From positions 1 through 26,950 of IMG/VR virus record IMGVR_UViG_3300022707_001851: a DNA stretch of 26,950 nt; one strand, written 5' to 3'. The first letter of the stretch is position 1; each line of letters opens with the position of its first letter. This DNA is from a virus. Positions 13,839-21,805 of this stretch are shown here, piece by piece. A model generated the notes under the pieces. It worked only from the letters and a program-made list of their open reading frames with translations. It did not search any database and was not told where the DNA came from. The position numbers and the translations under genes were made by a program.

Positions 13839-14945
13839 ATGAAAGCTCAAGACGTTGTTAATCAGTTATCCGGTGCGCTCCCACTTTTCACGTCCCAGTT
13901 CACTACAACGCTAAGTGTCTCGAGTATTGTTGTTTCGTCGAATTTGGCTACTGTCACCACCATAGACCCACACAAGTTTGAAACGGATTATGTGGTAGTG
14001 ATAAGAGATGCAATCACACCCAACGCAATCACAAGTTTAACCCGTGTTGGCAGCATCGCTACAGCCGTTACCCTCAACAAGCACAACATAACAAAGCAGA
14101 TTAATGGCAAGCAATTTGTCACTATTAGCGGCGCGGCAGAGTCGGAATACAACGGCAGCCAAACGCTTTTAAAGATTATCGATGGTAATACAATTACATT
14201 TTTAGTTGATGGCACGCCAGCAAGCCCAGACACGGGGTCACCAATATTAGAAGAGTTCTTTTTATTATCGGATGATGTCGCAGGATTCACGCACATAAAC
14301 GGCGTTCATAAAATCACTGTCACAAGCCCAACGACTTTTACATATCCAACAAACGCAGTGCCGGACGTTATAGCCATTGGCACTATTCTAGTTGAGTCAT
14401 GTCCCAGAATTTCATCAAGCGTTGATTTAGAAAGGGTCATTGATAGCTATACAGCACAAGAAAATAAAGAGCTTTGGGGTTTTGTGATACTAGAAGACCG
14501 TACCGCGAATAAAGACAGAAAAATAAACATTGACGCAAGCAATAGCCGCTCTGGTGGTTCAGATTCACGTCAGATTGTCACATCACCATTTTCGTTCTAT
14601 GTGTTTGTGCCAACGAGGGATGAGCTGTCAGGCAGATTAGCGCGTGATGACATGGAGGACTTAACATCTCCATTGTTCCGATCATTGCTAGGCGTTAGAT
14701 TCGAGACCGGATTATCTGGTAATAACTGGTCAGAAGTAACATTCCTAAGCCACGGAATTCAAGCATACAACACCGCCTTCTATGTCCACAGGTTTTCATT
14801 TGAAGCAATCATAGATATCACCTTTGAAGACACCGCAAAAGCCAACGAAGTCGGCACAGTATTTCGCTGTATCGACATGGAAACGGGCGCACCACAAAAT
14901 GAAACCACATCACCGATTGAATCAACAATTAACCTGGATGATTAA
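13839..14945 (+). CDS. Tail terminator/completion-like protein with inserted beta domains
   Basis: This 368-residue protein starts 3 nt after the neck gene. Residues 1-25 and about 185-360 form the probable core. They include SFYVFVPTRDELSGRLARDDMEDLTSPLFRSLLG, as in Mu-like tail-end proteins that cap the tube and join the head. Residues about 28-180 look like two or more inserted immunoglobulin-like repeats (ATVTTIDPHKF, and ISGAAESEYNG followed by ITFLVDGTPASPDTGS). A similar insert is visible in the baseplate J-like protein at 25822. The segment GTILVESCPRISSSV is shared with the moron protein at 12836. Confidence 0.65.
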   Translation: MKAQDVVNQLSGALPLFTSQFTTTLSVSSIVVSSNLATVTTIDPHKFETDYVVVIRDAITPNAITSLTRVGSIATAVTLNKHNITKQINGKQFVTISGAAESEYNGSQTLLKIIDGNTITFLVDGTPASPDTGSPILEEFFLLSDDVAGFTHINGVHKITVTSPTTFTYPTNAVPDVIAIGTILVESCPRISSSVDLERVIDSYTAQENKELWGFVILEDRTANKDRKINIDASNSRSGGSDSRQIVTSPFSFYVFVPTRDELSGRLARDDMEDLTSPLFRSLLGVRFETGLSGNNWSEVTFLSHGIQAYNTAFYVHRFSFEAIIDITFEDTAKANEVGTVFRCIDMETGAPQNETTSPIESTINLDD

Positions 14946-14946
14946 C

Positions 14947-15222
14947 ATGACAACAAGACGGCTAGAAATACTGAAAGACAACGGATTATACAAAGCTAGA
15001 ACGATTATAAAAATAAAGGTGGACCAAAACGGACAGCCTCAAGACTCATTTTTATATCGTCGCGTTCGAGATATGAAAGCAGACCAAAACTGCCAGTGGC
15101 TTGATGAATGGTCAATGAAGAAAGGCGAAGCAACGACCATACAGCCATCAAAATCAGTCGAAAAAAGAAAAGCAATACAACAAGACAAATCTAAGAGCAA
15201 TCAACCAGAGGATAAAAGCTAA
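14947..15222 (+). CDS. Small basic protein before the tail sheath
   Basis: This 91-residue protein starts 1 nt after the previous stop and overlaps the sheath start as TAATG. Its first half is compact (RRLEILKDNGLYKARTIIKIKVDQNGQ, then FLYRRVRDMKADQNCQWLDEW). The last 30 residues are Lys/Ser/Gln-rich and disordered. Small genes between tail completion and sheath are usual in Mu-like phages. I do not recognise its role. The upstream in-frame ATG at 14824 would overlap the previous gene heavily and is less likely. Confidence 0.65.
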   Translation: MTTRRLEILKDNGLYKARTIIKIKVDQNGQPQDSFLYRRVRDMKADQNCQWLDEWSMKKGEATTIQPSKSVEKRKAIQQDKSKSNQPEDKS

Positions 15223-16787
15223 TGCCAACCCAGCCAAACAACCCTATTATCAATGGCCAAGTTTTAAGCGCCAATCTAACTCAAAGCGTCGCAGATGTTA
15301 GAGTGCTTATCATTGCCAATAAACTTCCAGGCGGCACAGCGCCAGCAGATACCATCCTCGCTAATGTATTAAATGATGCAAGCGTTTGGGATACTGCTTT
15401 CGGTGAAGATTCCGTTGCCGCAGCAATGACCCGTGCATTTAGAGAAGTCAACACGGGCCGCATTCAGTCAGAGCTTGACGTAATCCCTGTTGATGACGCG
15501 GCAGGCACAGAGGCAACGGGTAACGTAACTGTTGCGGGCACGGCAACAGAAGATGGCACCTTTACCGTTAACATTACCTCTGAATCAAATAAAACACCTT
15601 ATACTTTCCCTATCACCATATCAGACACCGACACGGCTACTGTTGTTGGTGCAGCCATTGAGGCAGCGCTAACAGCAGAAGCAAGATTACCGGTTACGGC
15701 TGCTAACACGGCTGGCGTTGTGGACTTAACTGCCAAGCATTTCGGCACAGTCGGCAATGCGGTAGGTATTAGCATCAGTGGCACTGTCGCAGGGCTTACA
15801 TTCACATTGACCGGAATGTCAGGGGGCGCAACAGACCCATCATTAACCGCAGCCATTGCGGCGATTGAAGGCAGACGTTATCAGTTCATCTTGGTCCCGT
15901 CCGGCTGGGATGTTACAGCACTGAAAACAGAGCTTGAACTAAGAGACCCAGCAGACAATAAAATCTTGGACGGTCATTTATTTCAAGCGAAAACGGATAC
16001 CTTTGCCAATAACTTGGCTTTTGTCGCTGCGGAAAATAGCAAGCACAACACATTCTTTCTTTTTGAGAAAACCACAATCGTTAATGAGTATGATGCACCT
16101 GAACTCTTCGCACTAGATTATGGTTTAACTGCTCACGCGGGGGGTGTTATTGCGCTACGCTTAACCCAAGGCGCTCAAATCGGCAACTTATTGGCATCTA
16201 CTACTAACGCTGCACGCGATGTGTTTGGCGGCCCTCACAGCGCAAGTTTACCGTTTCACAATACGCTAATACCTACGCAAAACCCATCAGATAAAGACGG
16301 CTTTAGCGACACAGAAATAACACAGCTTACAGCAGCCGGTGGTACAGTTATTGGTAATAACTCAGCTAATAGCGCGGTGGTTTTGGGTACAGTCACCACA
16401 GCCTATAAAACCGATAACGCTGGCAATCCAGACCCTACGTGGAAGTTTTTAAATGGCAAGCTTACTGACTTCATCATCCGTGAGTCTTTCTTTGTTAATT
16501 ACAAAGACAAATACTCAGGATTTAGACTTAAAAGAGGCTCATTAACTCCTAATTTTCTTGGCGCTAATGTGGCGTCAATCCGCGCATTTAGTAAGAGAGT
16601 TTACACAGACTTGATAGATGACCAGTTAGTAGAGGGTGGCCCAGAAGCGCGGCAATTTTTCGACAGAAATATGACTGTAGAAATTATCGATTTTGCTAAC
16701 GGCAAAGTATTTATCGTAATGGAATATCAAAGAGTCGGCCAGCTACGACAAATTGATTTCACAGTCCAACCCAACCTAGACGCATAA
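15222..16787 (+). CDS. Contractile tail sheath protein (Mu gpL-like)
   Basis: This 521-residue protein should form the outer contractile cylinder of the tail. The N-terminal part (VADVRVLIIANKLPGGTAPADT ... NDASVWDTAFGEDS) and the inserted protruding domain at about residues 88-210 (GNVTVAGTATEDGTFTV ... LTAKHFGTVGNAVGISI ... GGATDPSLTAAIAAI) are characteristic of Mu-type sheaths. The C-terminal region with PNFLGANVASIRAFSKRVYTDLID and a beta end (KVFIVMEYQRVGQLRQIDFT) forms the sheath core. It overlaps the preceding stop by TAATG. Its presence shows that this is a myovirus. Confidence 0.92.
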   Translation: MPTQPNNPIINGQVLSANLTQSVADVRVLIIANKLPGGTAPADTILANVLNDASVWDTAFGEDSVAAAMTRAFREVNTGRIQSELDVIPVDDAAGTEATGNVTVAGTATEDGTFTVNITSESNKTPYTFPITISDTDTATVVGAAIEAALTAEARLPVTAANTAGVVDLTAKHFGTVGNAVGISISGTVAGLTFTLTGMSGGATDPSLTAAIAAIEGRRYQFILVPSGWDVTALKTELELRDPADNKILDGHLFQAKTDTFANNLAFVAAENSKHNTFFLFEKTTIVNEYDAPELFALDYGLTAHAGGVIALRLTQGAQIGNLLASTTNAARDVFGGPHSASLPFHNTLIPTQNPSDKDGFSDTEITQLTAAGGTVIGNNSANSAVVLGTVTTAYKTDNAGNPDPTWKFLNGKLTDFIIRESFFVNYKDKYSGFRLKRGSLTPNFLGANVASIRAFSKRVYTDLIDDQLVEGGPEARQFFDRNMTVEIIDFANGKVFIVMEYQRVGQLRQIDFTVQPNLDA

Positions 16788-16796
16788 GGAATCATC

Positions 16797-17195
16797 ATGA
16801 CAATTAAAATTGCAAATCCCCAAGTTCTTATCGACGATGAGCCTTTTTTCATAAAGTCAGGTACTGGAGAGTACACGCCTGGCACTCCTGAATGGACAAC
16901 CATGAACGAGCTTTCTGGTGTTAAAAAACGTGCCATTCATGCAGCAGACTTTTCAGCAGCTTACGGTGTTGTTAAGTTTGAGTTTGAAAACACCAAAGAA
17001 AACATCGACAAATATATCGAGCTTGCCACCACATTTAATGAGCACACAGTCGCATTTGTTGGTATTGAAGATGATGGCACTGAGGAATTTGATGTGTCCA
17101 TAGAAAATGCAATATTAGCTAATCGGGCAACTATCAACCTGTCGACAGATGGAAGCCTTGAATTAATCTTCAACGGCGACGACACAATCGATTAA
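16797..17195 (+). CDS. Tail tube protein
   Basis: This 132-residue protein directly follows the sheath gene, with ribosome binding site AAGGA. It reads as a small beta barrel with one helix (VLIDDEPFFIKSGTGEYTPG ... KFEFENTKENIDKYIELATTF ... EEFDVSIENAILANRATINLSTDGSLELIFNG), the build of contractile-tail inner tube proteins. The position between sheath and tail chaperone is standard. A hairpin terminator or attenuator follows. Confidence 0.82.
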   Translation: MTIKIANPQVLIDDEPFFIKSGTGEYTPGTPEWTTMNELSGVKKRAIHAADFSAAYGVVKFEFENTKENIDKYIELATTFNEHTVAFVGIEDDGTEEFDVSIENAILANRATINLSTDGSLELIFNGDDTID

Positions 17196-17203
17196 CCCAT
17201 ACC

Positions 17204-17245
17204 GCCCGTGGCATAAAACTTTAACGCAAACCCACGGGCATTTTT
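17204..17245 (+). terminator. Hairpin with T-run after the tail tube gene
   Basis: GCCCGTGG (17204-17211) pairs with CCACGGGC (17232-17239) across a 20-nt loop and is followed by ATTTTT. It may reduce expression of chaperone and tape measure relative to sheath and tube. Confidence 0.7.
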
Positions 17246-17264
17246 AAAATAATAGGAGAATATC

Positions 17265-17759
17265 ATGACAGGAATTAGAACATCTTTTGAATACGAACTA
17301 GCAGAGCCGATTAGATACACAGAAAAGTCCGAGGGTAAAGCAGCGTTTGTAGAGGGGCAAATGCTGGTGCTTTATGCGCCGTCAGTTAAACAGATGAGGC
17401 ACGTTCAAAAATTAAAAGCCTATTTTTATGCAGCCACTGATAAGACGGCTCAATCCGAAGCTGAAAATAATAAAAATAGTCTCGCATCAAAAGAGAAAGA
17501 AGAGAAAGAAGATGGCGTGAAAATCAACGCTACATTTTTACTGGTCGCACTTGAAAAGGGAACAAAGGATCTTAATCCGGTTTACGATTGTTTTATGGAG
17601 ATGATATGTAGTTCAATTTGTAAAATTGAAGATAAAACCAACATGACTAAACCTATCCTTGATCTTCTATCAGCGCCTGATATTGAAAACATGCTAGGGA
17701 TTTATTTAGACAATTTTTTGTTACAGTCCTTCAAGAAGATGATACAAGAAAACTCTTAG
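17265..17759 (+). CDS. Tail assembly chaperone, zero-frame product
   Basis: This 164-residue acidic protein lies between tube and tape measure, the place of lambda G-like tail chaperones that coat the tape measure during tail assembly. It has a beta N-terminus (SFEYELAEPIRYTEKSEGKAAFVEGQMLVLYAPS) and a helical rest with a low-complexity Glu/Lys loop at about residues 70-85. The ribosome binding site is AGGAGA. Near its end is the slippery heptamer T TTT TTG (17714-17720). The -1 frame beyond it stays open to the tape measure start, so a longer frameshift product is expected. Confidence 0.82.
   Translation: MTGIRTSFEYELAEPIRYTEKSEGKAAFVEGQMLVLYAPSVKQMRHVQKLKAYFYAATDKTAQSEAENNKNSLASKEKEEKEDGVKINATFLLVALEKGTKDLNPVYDCFMEMICSSICKIEDKTNMTKPILDLLSAPDIENMLGIYLDNFLLQSFKKMIQENS
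17714..17720 (+). promoter_or_regulatory. Programmed -1 frameshift site, T TTT TTG
   Basis: In the zero frame the heptamer reads as the last base of AAT, then TTT and TTG, fitting the X XXY YYZ rule. A one-base backward slip leads into the frame that continues to 17893 without a stop. Confidence 0.75.
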
Positions 17760-17893
17760 AAAGTGTTTTCTCTGTAGTTCGATTTCTTGAAGGAGGCGCG
17801 AGCGTTGATTATTTGTTGAATATCCCAGTGACCGAACTTTTTTCATATATAGAAATATGCTCTGAGATGAGCAAAAAAGAGAATAAAAACTAA
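17720..17893 (+). CDS. Tail chaperone frameshift extension (GT-like C-terminal part)
   Basis: This frame has no usable start codon of its own and adds 57 residues after a -1 slip at 17714-17720, giving a fusion of about 209 residues. The extension is helical (VTVLQEDDTRKLLESVFSVV, then LEGGASVDYLLNIPVTELFSYIEICSEMSKK), and its TAA overlaps the tape measure ATG as TAATG. In lambda the corresponding T part binds the tape measure and recruits tube subunits. The open frame, slippery site and position agree well with that model. Confidence 0.75.
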   Translation, partial: VTVLQEDDTRKLLESVFSVVRFLEGGASVDYLLNIPVTELFSYIEICSEMSKKENKN

Positions 17894-19632
17894 TGGCACT
17901 ACCAATTTCCTTTAATATTAATCTAGATGATCATTATAGCCAGGTCGCAGCTAAAGTTACATTTGCCCAAAAAAAGTTTAACGACACAATTAAAAAAGGT
18001 GATGATAAGTTAAAAAAATACAATGATACTTTGAAGAAAACAGGCAGAGGCGCGGAAATTCTTGCCAGAAAAAATAGAGTTCTAAAGAAAAGATTTACAG
18101 ACCTTAAAGGTGAAGCAATCGGCTTAGGCGCGACACTTCTAGCCGTGGCTTTCCCTATCAAACAGGCAATTAGGTTTGAATCTGCTATGTCCGATGTTAG
18201 AAAGGTAGTTGAGTTTAAGACTATTGATAATTTTAGAAAGTTTGGCGATCAAATACTTGTGATGTCTCAACAACTCCCAGTCTCCGCAGACGGATTGGCT
18301 GCAATGGCTGCGGCTGGCGGTAAATTAGGGATAAAAGCCGCAGAGCTACCAGGATTTATTAAGACAGTTACAAAAGCGACTGTTGCATGGGACATGTCGT
18401 CAGAAATGGCGGCAGACTCATTAGCTAATTTATCAAATAGAATGGGTATCCCTATTGATAAGATTGAAGAGTTGGCTGATGCAATAAATTTTATGACAGA
18501 TTCAACATCAGCAAAAGTGCCAGCGTTATTACAAATATTGGGAAGATTATCAGGTGAATTCACAACATTAGGTGTATCGTCTGAAAAAGCGGTGGGCTTT
18601 GCCACTTTTGCCGCTTTAGTAGAAGTCACGCCACAATTAGCGGCGTCCGGCTTTAGACAGATGCTTCAAAGAATGCGCGATATTCCTAAGATGACTGAAA
18701 AACTTGTAAAGAATCCAGAAAAAGCCATAACCGGATTACTCTCTAGGTTATCTGACCTTGGAACATTAGAAAGAATAAAACTTATTGATGAAATTTTTGG
18801 GCCAGAAGCAGGTAAATTTGTTTTAAAAGCAACAGCGAAATTTGAATTATTAGGAAAAACGCTAGAAAAAGTTGCAGATAAACAAAATTTTCTAGGGTCT
18901 TTGCAGCGAGAATTTAACATAAAATCAGAAACAACAAGCAAAAAACTGCAACTAATGAAGAATAGATTTGCTGCTGTAGGGATAAAACTTGGCGAAGCTT
19001 TTTTACCTATTTTGAAAGTTACTGCGGCTGTACTTGGTACTATCGCGATTGCGTTGTTCGCGGTTCTTGTGCAGTTAGAGCCAATAATGCCATTGATTGG
19101 CTCATTAGTGGGTATATTTGTTGTGTTAAAAACGGCTGCGCTGTTAACGAGATTGTGGGGCATAGCAATGGGATTTTTAAAAGTAAACGCTCTTGCCGCC
19201 TTGTCTCCGACAATTAAAGCTATCGGCTTCTTGAGCGCAGCGATTATTTTTGCGGTAGATAGTATTATAAAATTTAAAGAGCAATTTACCTTTAGTGGAT
19301 TAGCAAAGAAATTTCTTGCTGGTGAGCTTAGCATTGGCGATGCTTTTAGGAGCCAAGAGAGTTTTGCTGCTAAAAATAGGGAGGCGACTAGAAAGATATT
19401 TGAAAATGTTAAGAGTAAAAATATAATCCCTGGAGCTGTGAACCCAATCACTGGTGTTGCGAACCCAGTCCCTGGGCCTGTTCCTGGGCCACAAAAAATA
19501 AGCGGCTCAGTCGATACAAATATTAACGTTTCAGCAACAGCAGGAACAAGGGTTAATTCAGTGGAAACGACTACAGCAGGTGCGGCCAGAACCGCTGCGA
19601 TCAATATGAACACAGCGGGGGCATTTGCTTAA
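17893..19632 (+). CDS. Tail tape measure protein
   Basis: This 579-residue protein sets tail length and probably travels with the DNA on ejection. The N-terminal part is helical and Lys-rich. Residues about 95-265 match the TP901-type tape measure core (SAMSDVRKVVEF, MSQQLPVSADGLAAMAAAGGKLGI, LANLSNRMGIPIDKIEELADAINFMTDST). A hydrophobic membrane-like region lies at about 370-425, and the end is Ala/Thr/Pro-rich. By the usual 0.15 nm per residue rule the tail would be about 85 nm, which is short. The gene ends 16 nt before the end of the convergent leftward accessory island. Confidence 0.9.
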   Translation: MALPISFNINLDDHYSQVAAKVTFAQKKFNDTIKKGDDKLKKYNDTLKKTGRGAEILARKNRVLKKRFTDLKGEAIGLGATLLAVAFPIKQAIRFESAMSDVRKVVEFKTIDNFRKFGDQILVMSQQLPVSADGLAAMAAAGGKLGIKAAELPGFIKTVTKATVAWDMSSEMAADSLANLSNRMGIPIDKIEELADAINFMTDSTSAKVPALLQILGRLSGEFTTLGVSSEKAVGFATFAALVEVTPQLAASGFRQMLQRMRDIPKMTEKLVKNPEKAITGLLSRLSDLGTLERIKLIDEIFGPEAGKFVLKATAKFELLGKTLEKVADKQNFLGSLQREFNIKSETTSKKLQLMKNRFAAVGIKLGEAFLPILKVTAAVLGTIAIALFAVLVQLEPIMPLIGSLVGIFVVLKTAALLTRLWGIAMGFLKVNALAALSPTIKAIGFLSAAIIFAVDSIIKFKEQFTFSGLAKKFLAGELSIGDAFRSQESFAAKNREATRKIFENVKSKNIIPGAVNPITGVANPVPGPVPGPQKISGSVDTNINVSATAGTRVNSVETTTAGAARTAAINMNTAGAFA

Positions 19633-19648
19633 TGAAGTCTTAATTTTC

Positions 19649-19999
19649 TCAATTGATTTCTAGTTTGAATCCTCTGAAATTTATTTTAGCAGTATCAACT
19701 GTTTTTTCTTCGTTGAGAAAAATACAAAAATAGTTGACTTTTTCCCATGCTCCATGTCGGTTCTGCACTTTTAAATTATCGCCAATATAGCCGGTCATAT
19801 GTTCGTTTTGTTCAAGAACATCAAACTTAGAATCAAACAAGCCATCAGTCCATTCATATTCAAATGGTCTAAGATCTTCTATTGCAGTTTTACATTTATT
19901 AGTTGGCGAATTTTTGTAGATTAAATTAGCGGCTACAATAATTGCAATACAAATAAAAACTGCTAATAACACAATAATTTTTAATTTAAAATTTTTCAT
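19649..19999 (-). CDS. Leftward accessory protein with N-terminal membrane anchor
   Basis: This 116-residue protein starts MKNFKLKIIVLLAVFICIAII, a basic start followed by one hydrophobic helix at about residues 8-27, so it is probably anchored in the inner membrane with the rest in the periplasm. The soluble part has two Cys (CKTAIEDL and NYFCIFL) that could form a disulfide. It is the last gene of the leftward island. Small membrane-anchored periplasmic phage proteins can block superinfection at the DNA entry step; that is a possibility only. Confidence 0.7.
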   Translation of the reverse strand: MKNFKLKIIVLLAVFICIAIIVAANLIYKNSPTNKCKTAIEDLRPFEYEWTDGLFDSKFDVLEQNEHMTGYIGDNLKVQNRHGAWEKVNYFCIFLNEEKTVDTAKINFRGFKLEIN

Positions 20000-20053
20000 T
20001 GTTTTTCCTTGTAGTTTAGTTAAAGTTATTCGAGCGTTTCGGTTGGTTTCGGT

Positions 20054-20350
20054 TCAATCGAGTATTTTGTGGTAAATCATTTCGTTATTTTTGGTGTTAA
20101 TGATTCTTAATAGATATCTTTCGTATTTGCAGCTCCATGATGAAATCGCCAATCGTACAAGAGATTCAAATGATTCTGTCACTATGCGACTGATTGTTTC
20201 TTGGTCATGAATCAATTGGTCGGTTTGCAAGTAAGTGTCGTCGTCATTGAAATACAACGTAGGCGTACCAAGCATTTTAATTTTCGGCGGGTTGTGACTG
20301 TGAGTTTCAATTTCAATTTGGTCTAGTTTTATTATGTATTGGTCTTCCAT
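20054..20350 (-). CDS. Leftward accessory protein, unknown
   Basis: This 98-residue soluble acidic protein has ribosome binding site AGGA. It has a beta-rich first half (YIIKLDQIEIETHSHNPP, LGTPTLYFNDDDTYLQ) and a helical second half (ETISRIVTESFESLVRLAISS), ending in a strand pair. No known motif is visible. It is part of the closely spaced leftward island downstream of promoter C. Confidence 0.7.
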   Translation of the reverse strand: MEDQYIIKLDQIEIETHSHNPPKIKMLGTPTLYFNDDDTYLQTDQLIHDQETISRIVTESFESLVRLAISSWSCKYERYLLRIINTKNNEMIYHKILD

Positions 20351-20375
20351 GATTGTTGTCCTGGTTGATTGCGGG

Positions 20376-20696
20376 TTATTTTTCTATCCAAAAATGATAG
20401 GTATAGCTTCCGCAAGGAGGGCGGTAGTCTGTTAATTCTTTTATAACAGCATAGGGCGCGTCAGAATCACGCTCTATCATATCGTTGTCATATAAATACT
20501 TGAGCAATATTTTTTTGTAGTCTGGGTATTGCCGCCAATCAATTTTTATTGCGCCTATGGGCGAGTTAGCCGCCTTAACCGAAAGCTTTAAGTTTTTATA
20601 GATGTATATTTGTCCGTGCTTATATCTGGCGCTAGACGGCTTACAATCAATTTCCTTTTCATCAATTATGATTTTCGGGTTTTCTATTTTTGGCAT
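20376..20696 (-). CDS. Leftward accessory protein, unknown
   Basis: This 106-residue protein starts at the ATG at 20696, preceded by AAGGATAG. A start 12 codons further upstream is possible but overlaps the previous small gene and lacks a good ribosome binding site. The sequence is basic and mixed (IIIDEKEIDCKPSSARYKHGQIYIYKNLKLSVKAA), with a helical stretch around YPDYKKILLKYLYDNDMIE and a beta end. The family is unknown. The size and context fit anti-defence or host-modulating proteins. Confidence 0.68.
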   Translation of the reverse strand: MPKIENPKIIIDEKEIDCKPSSARYKHGQIYIYKNLKLSVKAANSPIGAIKIDWRQYPDYKKILLKYLYDNDMIERDSDAPYAVIKELTDYRPPCGSYTYHFWIEK

Positions 20697-20715
20697 AGTT
20701 CTATCCTTGGTTGAT

Positions 20716-20853
20716 TTACATGACTCTAACAATAAGAAAGATTGCTAGATTGATAAATGTACCTATAACGACTCCGATTATGAGTCCGGTAAAGAAATCC
20801 GTCTCGGTTACTAGCTTACAATGTGCGCATTTACTGTCCATTTTTATTTCCAT
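20716..20853 (-). CDS. 45-residue CxxC membrane micro-protein
   Basis: This leftward open frame sits in the gap between two accessory genes. The product has a short N-terminal part with one CAHC pair (CxxC), and then a single hydrophobic helix over about residues 20-43 (FFTGLIIGVVIGTFINLAIF), ending in RVM. A second ATG at 20841 with GGA upstream would give 41 residues. The gap would otherwise be a 174-nt hole in a compact operon, which supports a real gene. The rightward frame over the same bases (20711-20959) is treated as a shadow. Confidence 0.55.
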   Translation of the reverse strand: MEIKMDSKCAHCKLVTETDFFTGLIIGVVIGTFINLAIFLIVRVM

Positions 20854-20870
20854 TATCCCAGTTGATGAAG

Positions 20871-21071
20871 TTAAATTCTTGAAAAGTGAGTTATATATGC
20901 ACCAGAAAAGTTTATGTCGTGCTTATGCGTGGATTCAGCAAGAGCCACTGCGCCTTTAAATGCATGATTAGCGTTTGGGTAAAAAGACTTTAATGACACT
21001 ATGCCAGAGACACGGCATTTATCGCTATCTATGCCATACTCATATCTATAAAAATACTCTCGCTTTATCAT
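20871..21071 (-). CDS. Leftward accessory protein, unknown
   Basis: This 66-residue protein starts in an ATGA overlap with the gene upstream of it in the operon. It begins with an aromatic and basic stretch (MIKREYFYRYEYGID), followed by KCRVSGIVSLKSFYPNANHAFKGAVALAES. It is soluble and probably one small alpha/beta unit. No family is recognised; the coupling supports expression. Confidence 0.68.
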   Translation of the reverse strand: MIKREYFYRYEYGIDSDKCRVSGIVSLKSFYPNANHAFKGAVALAESTHKHDINFSGAYITHFSRI

Positions 21072-21454
21072 GATGGTTGCTCCTGTTGTGCGTCTAAAAG
21101 CTCTTGGCAGTCTTGAGCGGTGAATGTTTTGCGTAACAATAAAGGCAGCACTAAATCAGTACCGAAGTGTAGCGCTTCACTGACGCAGCCAGAGACATGA
21201 CACCGCAATCTGTGATTGCTGCAATAGATTGAGTCCACATTATTTGGGTGTAGTTTAAAGTTTTGCGCTTTGCTAAAATCGACAGAAAAATTACCCTCGA
21301 TATCACCCTCAATTAAATTGTATTCACATTCAACCGATTCACCGATAATTTTTTGAGCTTTAGCTTTGATAAATGTAAGCTTCATATCACTACCCAGCTT
21401 TTCTTTCAGCGCTTGCAGCTTATCGTTAAACTTTTGTATGGTTTCGGGTTTCAT
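21068..21454 (-). CDS. Leftward accessory protein with four Cys, unknown
   Basis: This 128-residue protein is coupled on both sides by ATGA overlaps. The N-terminal helix (ETIQKFNDKLQALKEKLG) is followed by a beta region (LTFIKAKAQKIIGESVECEYNLIEGDIEGNF). A Cys-rich part (YCSNHRLRCHVSGCV, with a further Cys at about residue 43) could bind metal. The end is helical (KTFTAQDCQELLDAQQ). The function is unknown. Confidence 0.7.
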   Translation of the reverse strand: MKPETIQKFNDKLQALKEKLGSDMKLTFIKAKAQKIIGESVECEYNLIEGDIEGNFSVDFSKAQNFKLHPNNVDSIYCSNHRLRCHVSGCVSEALHFGTDLVLPLLLRKTFTAQDCQELLDAQQEQPS

Positions 21455-21771
21455 TGGTTAGCCTTGGTCAAGTCGATAGTTTTTGAGTAAACCTCGTTGG
21501 ATTCAGTGCATTCCCATTGTTCATCGAGATATGTATTTTCCGCGATTGTTATTGTTAGTTGTTGGTCATCTGGAAATTCTGCTTTCAGTCTGGGTAAGAT
21601 AAAGTCTTTTATTATGTCTAGTGCATCTTGTTTGGTATAGAAATACTCTGGGTCTTCTCGGCCCATCGTATCAATGAATTTATTTTCGATTTTACACCAT
21701 TGATAAAATTCGTATTCATTACATCCACTAAAATCAATCTCGTTGCTTATTTCTATTGAGTATTTTTTCAT
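21451..21771 (-). CDS. Leftward accessory protein, acidic, unknown
   Basis: This 106-residue acidic protein has ribosome binding site AGGAAAG. It starts with a beta strand (KKYSIEISNEIDFSG), then an aromatic helical region (YEFYQWCKIENKFIDTMG), a helix around TKQDALDIIKDFILPRLK, and closing strands. Small acidic proteins of this kind are frequent among DNA mimics and inhibitors of host defence, but composition alone is weak evidence. It follows the 85-residue gene behind promoter C. Confidence 0.7.
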   Translation of the reverse strand: MKKYSIEISNEIDFSGCNEYEFYQWCKIENKFIDTMGREDPEYFYTKQDALDIIKDFILPRLKAEFPDDQQLTITIAENTYLDEQWECTESNEVYSKTIDLTKANQ

Positions 21772-21805
21772 GATGCTTTCCTGGTTGGGTCGTTGACTGA
21801 TGCGT

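Noticed and set aside
17735-17759. Second frameshift candidate near the end of the tail chaperone (A GAA AAC)
   Set aside because: It does not fit X XXY YYZ, while T TTT TTG at 17714-17720 does.
18666-19613. Long leftward open frame (315 codons) opposite the tape measure gene
   Set aside because: It is fully antisense to a clear tape measure protein; its composition (Ala/Ile/Phe/Asn-rich) reflects the opposite-strand codons, and it has no ribosome binding site or partner genes.
20711-20959. Rightward 82-codon frame inside the leftward island
   Set aside because: It overlaps two leftward genes in opposite orientation, and the only neighbours on its strand are far away; the leftward 45-residue gene explains the region better.
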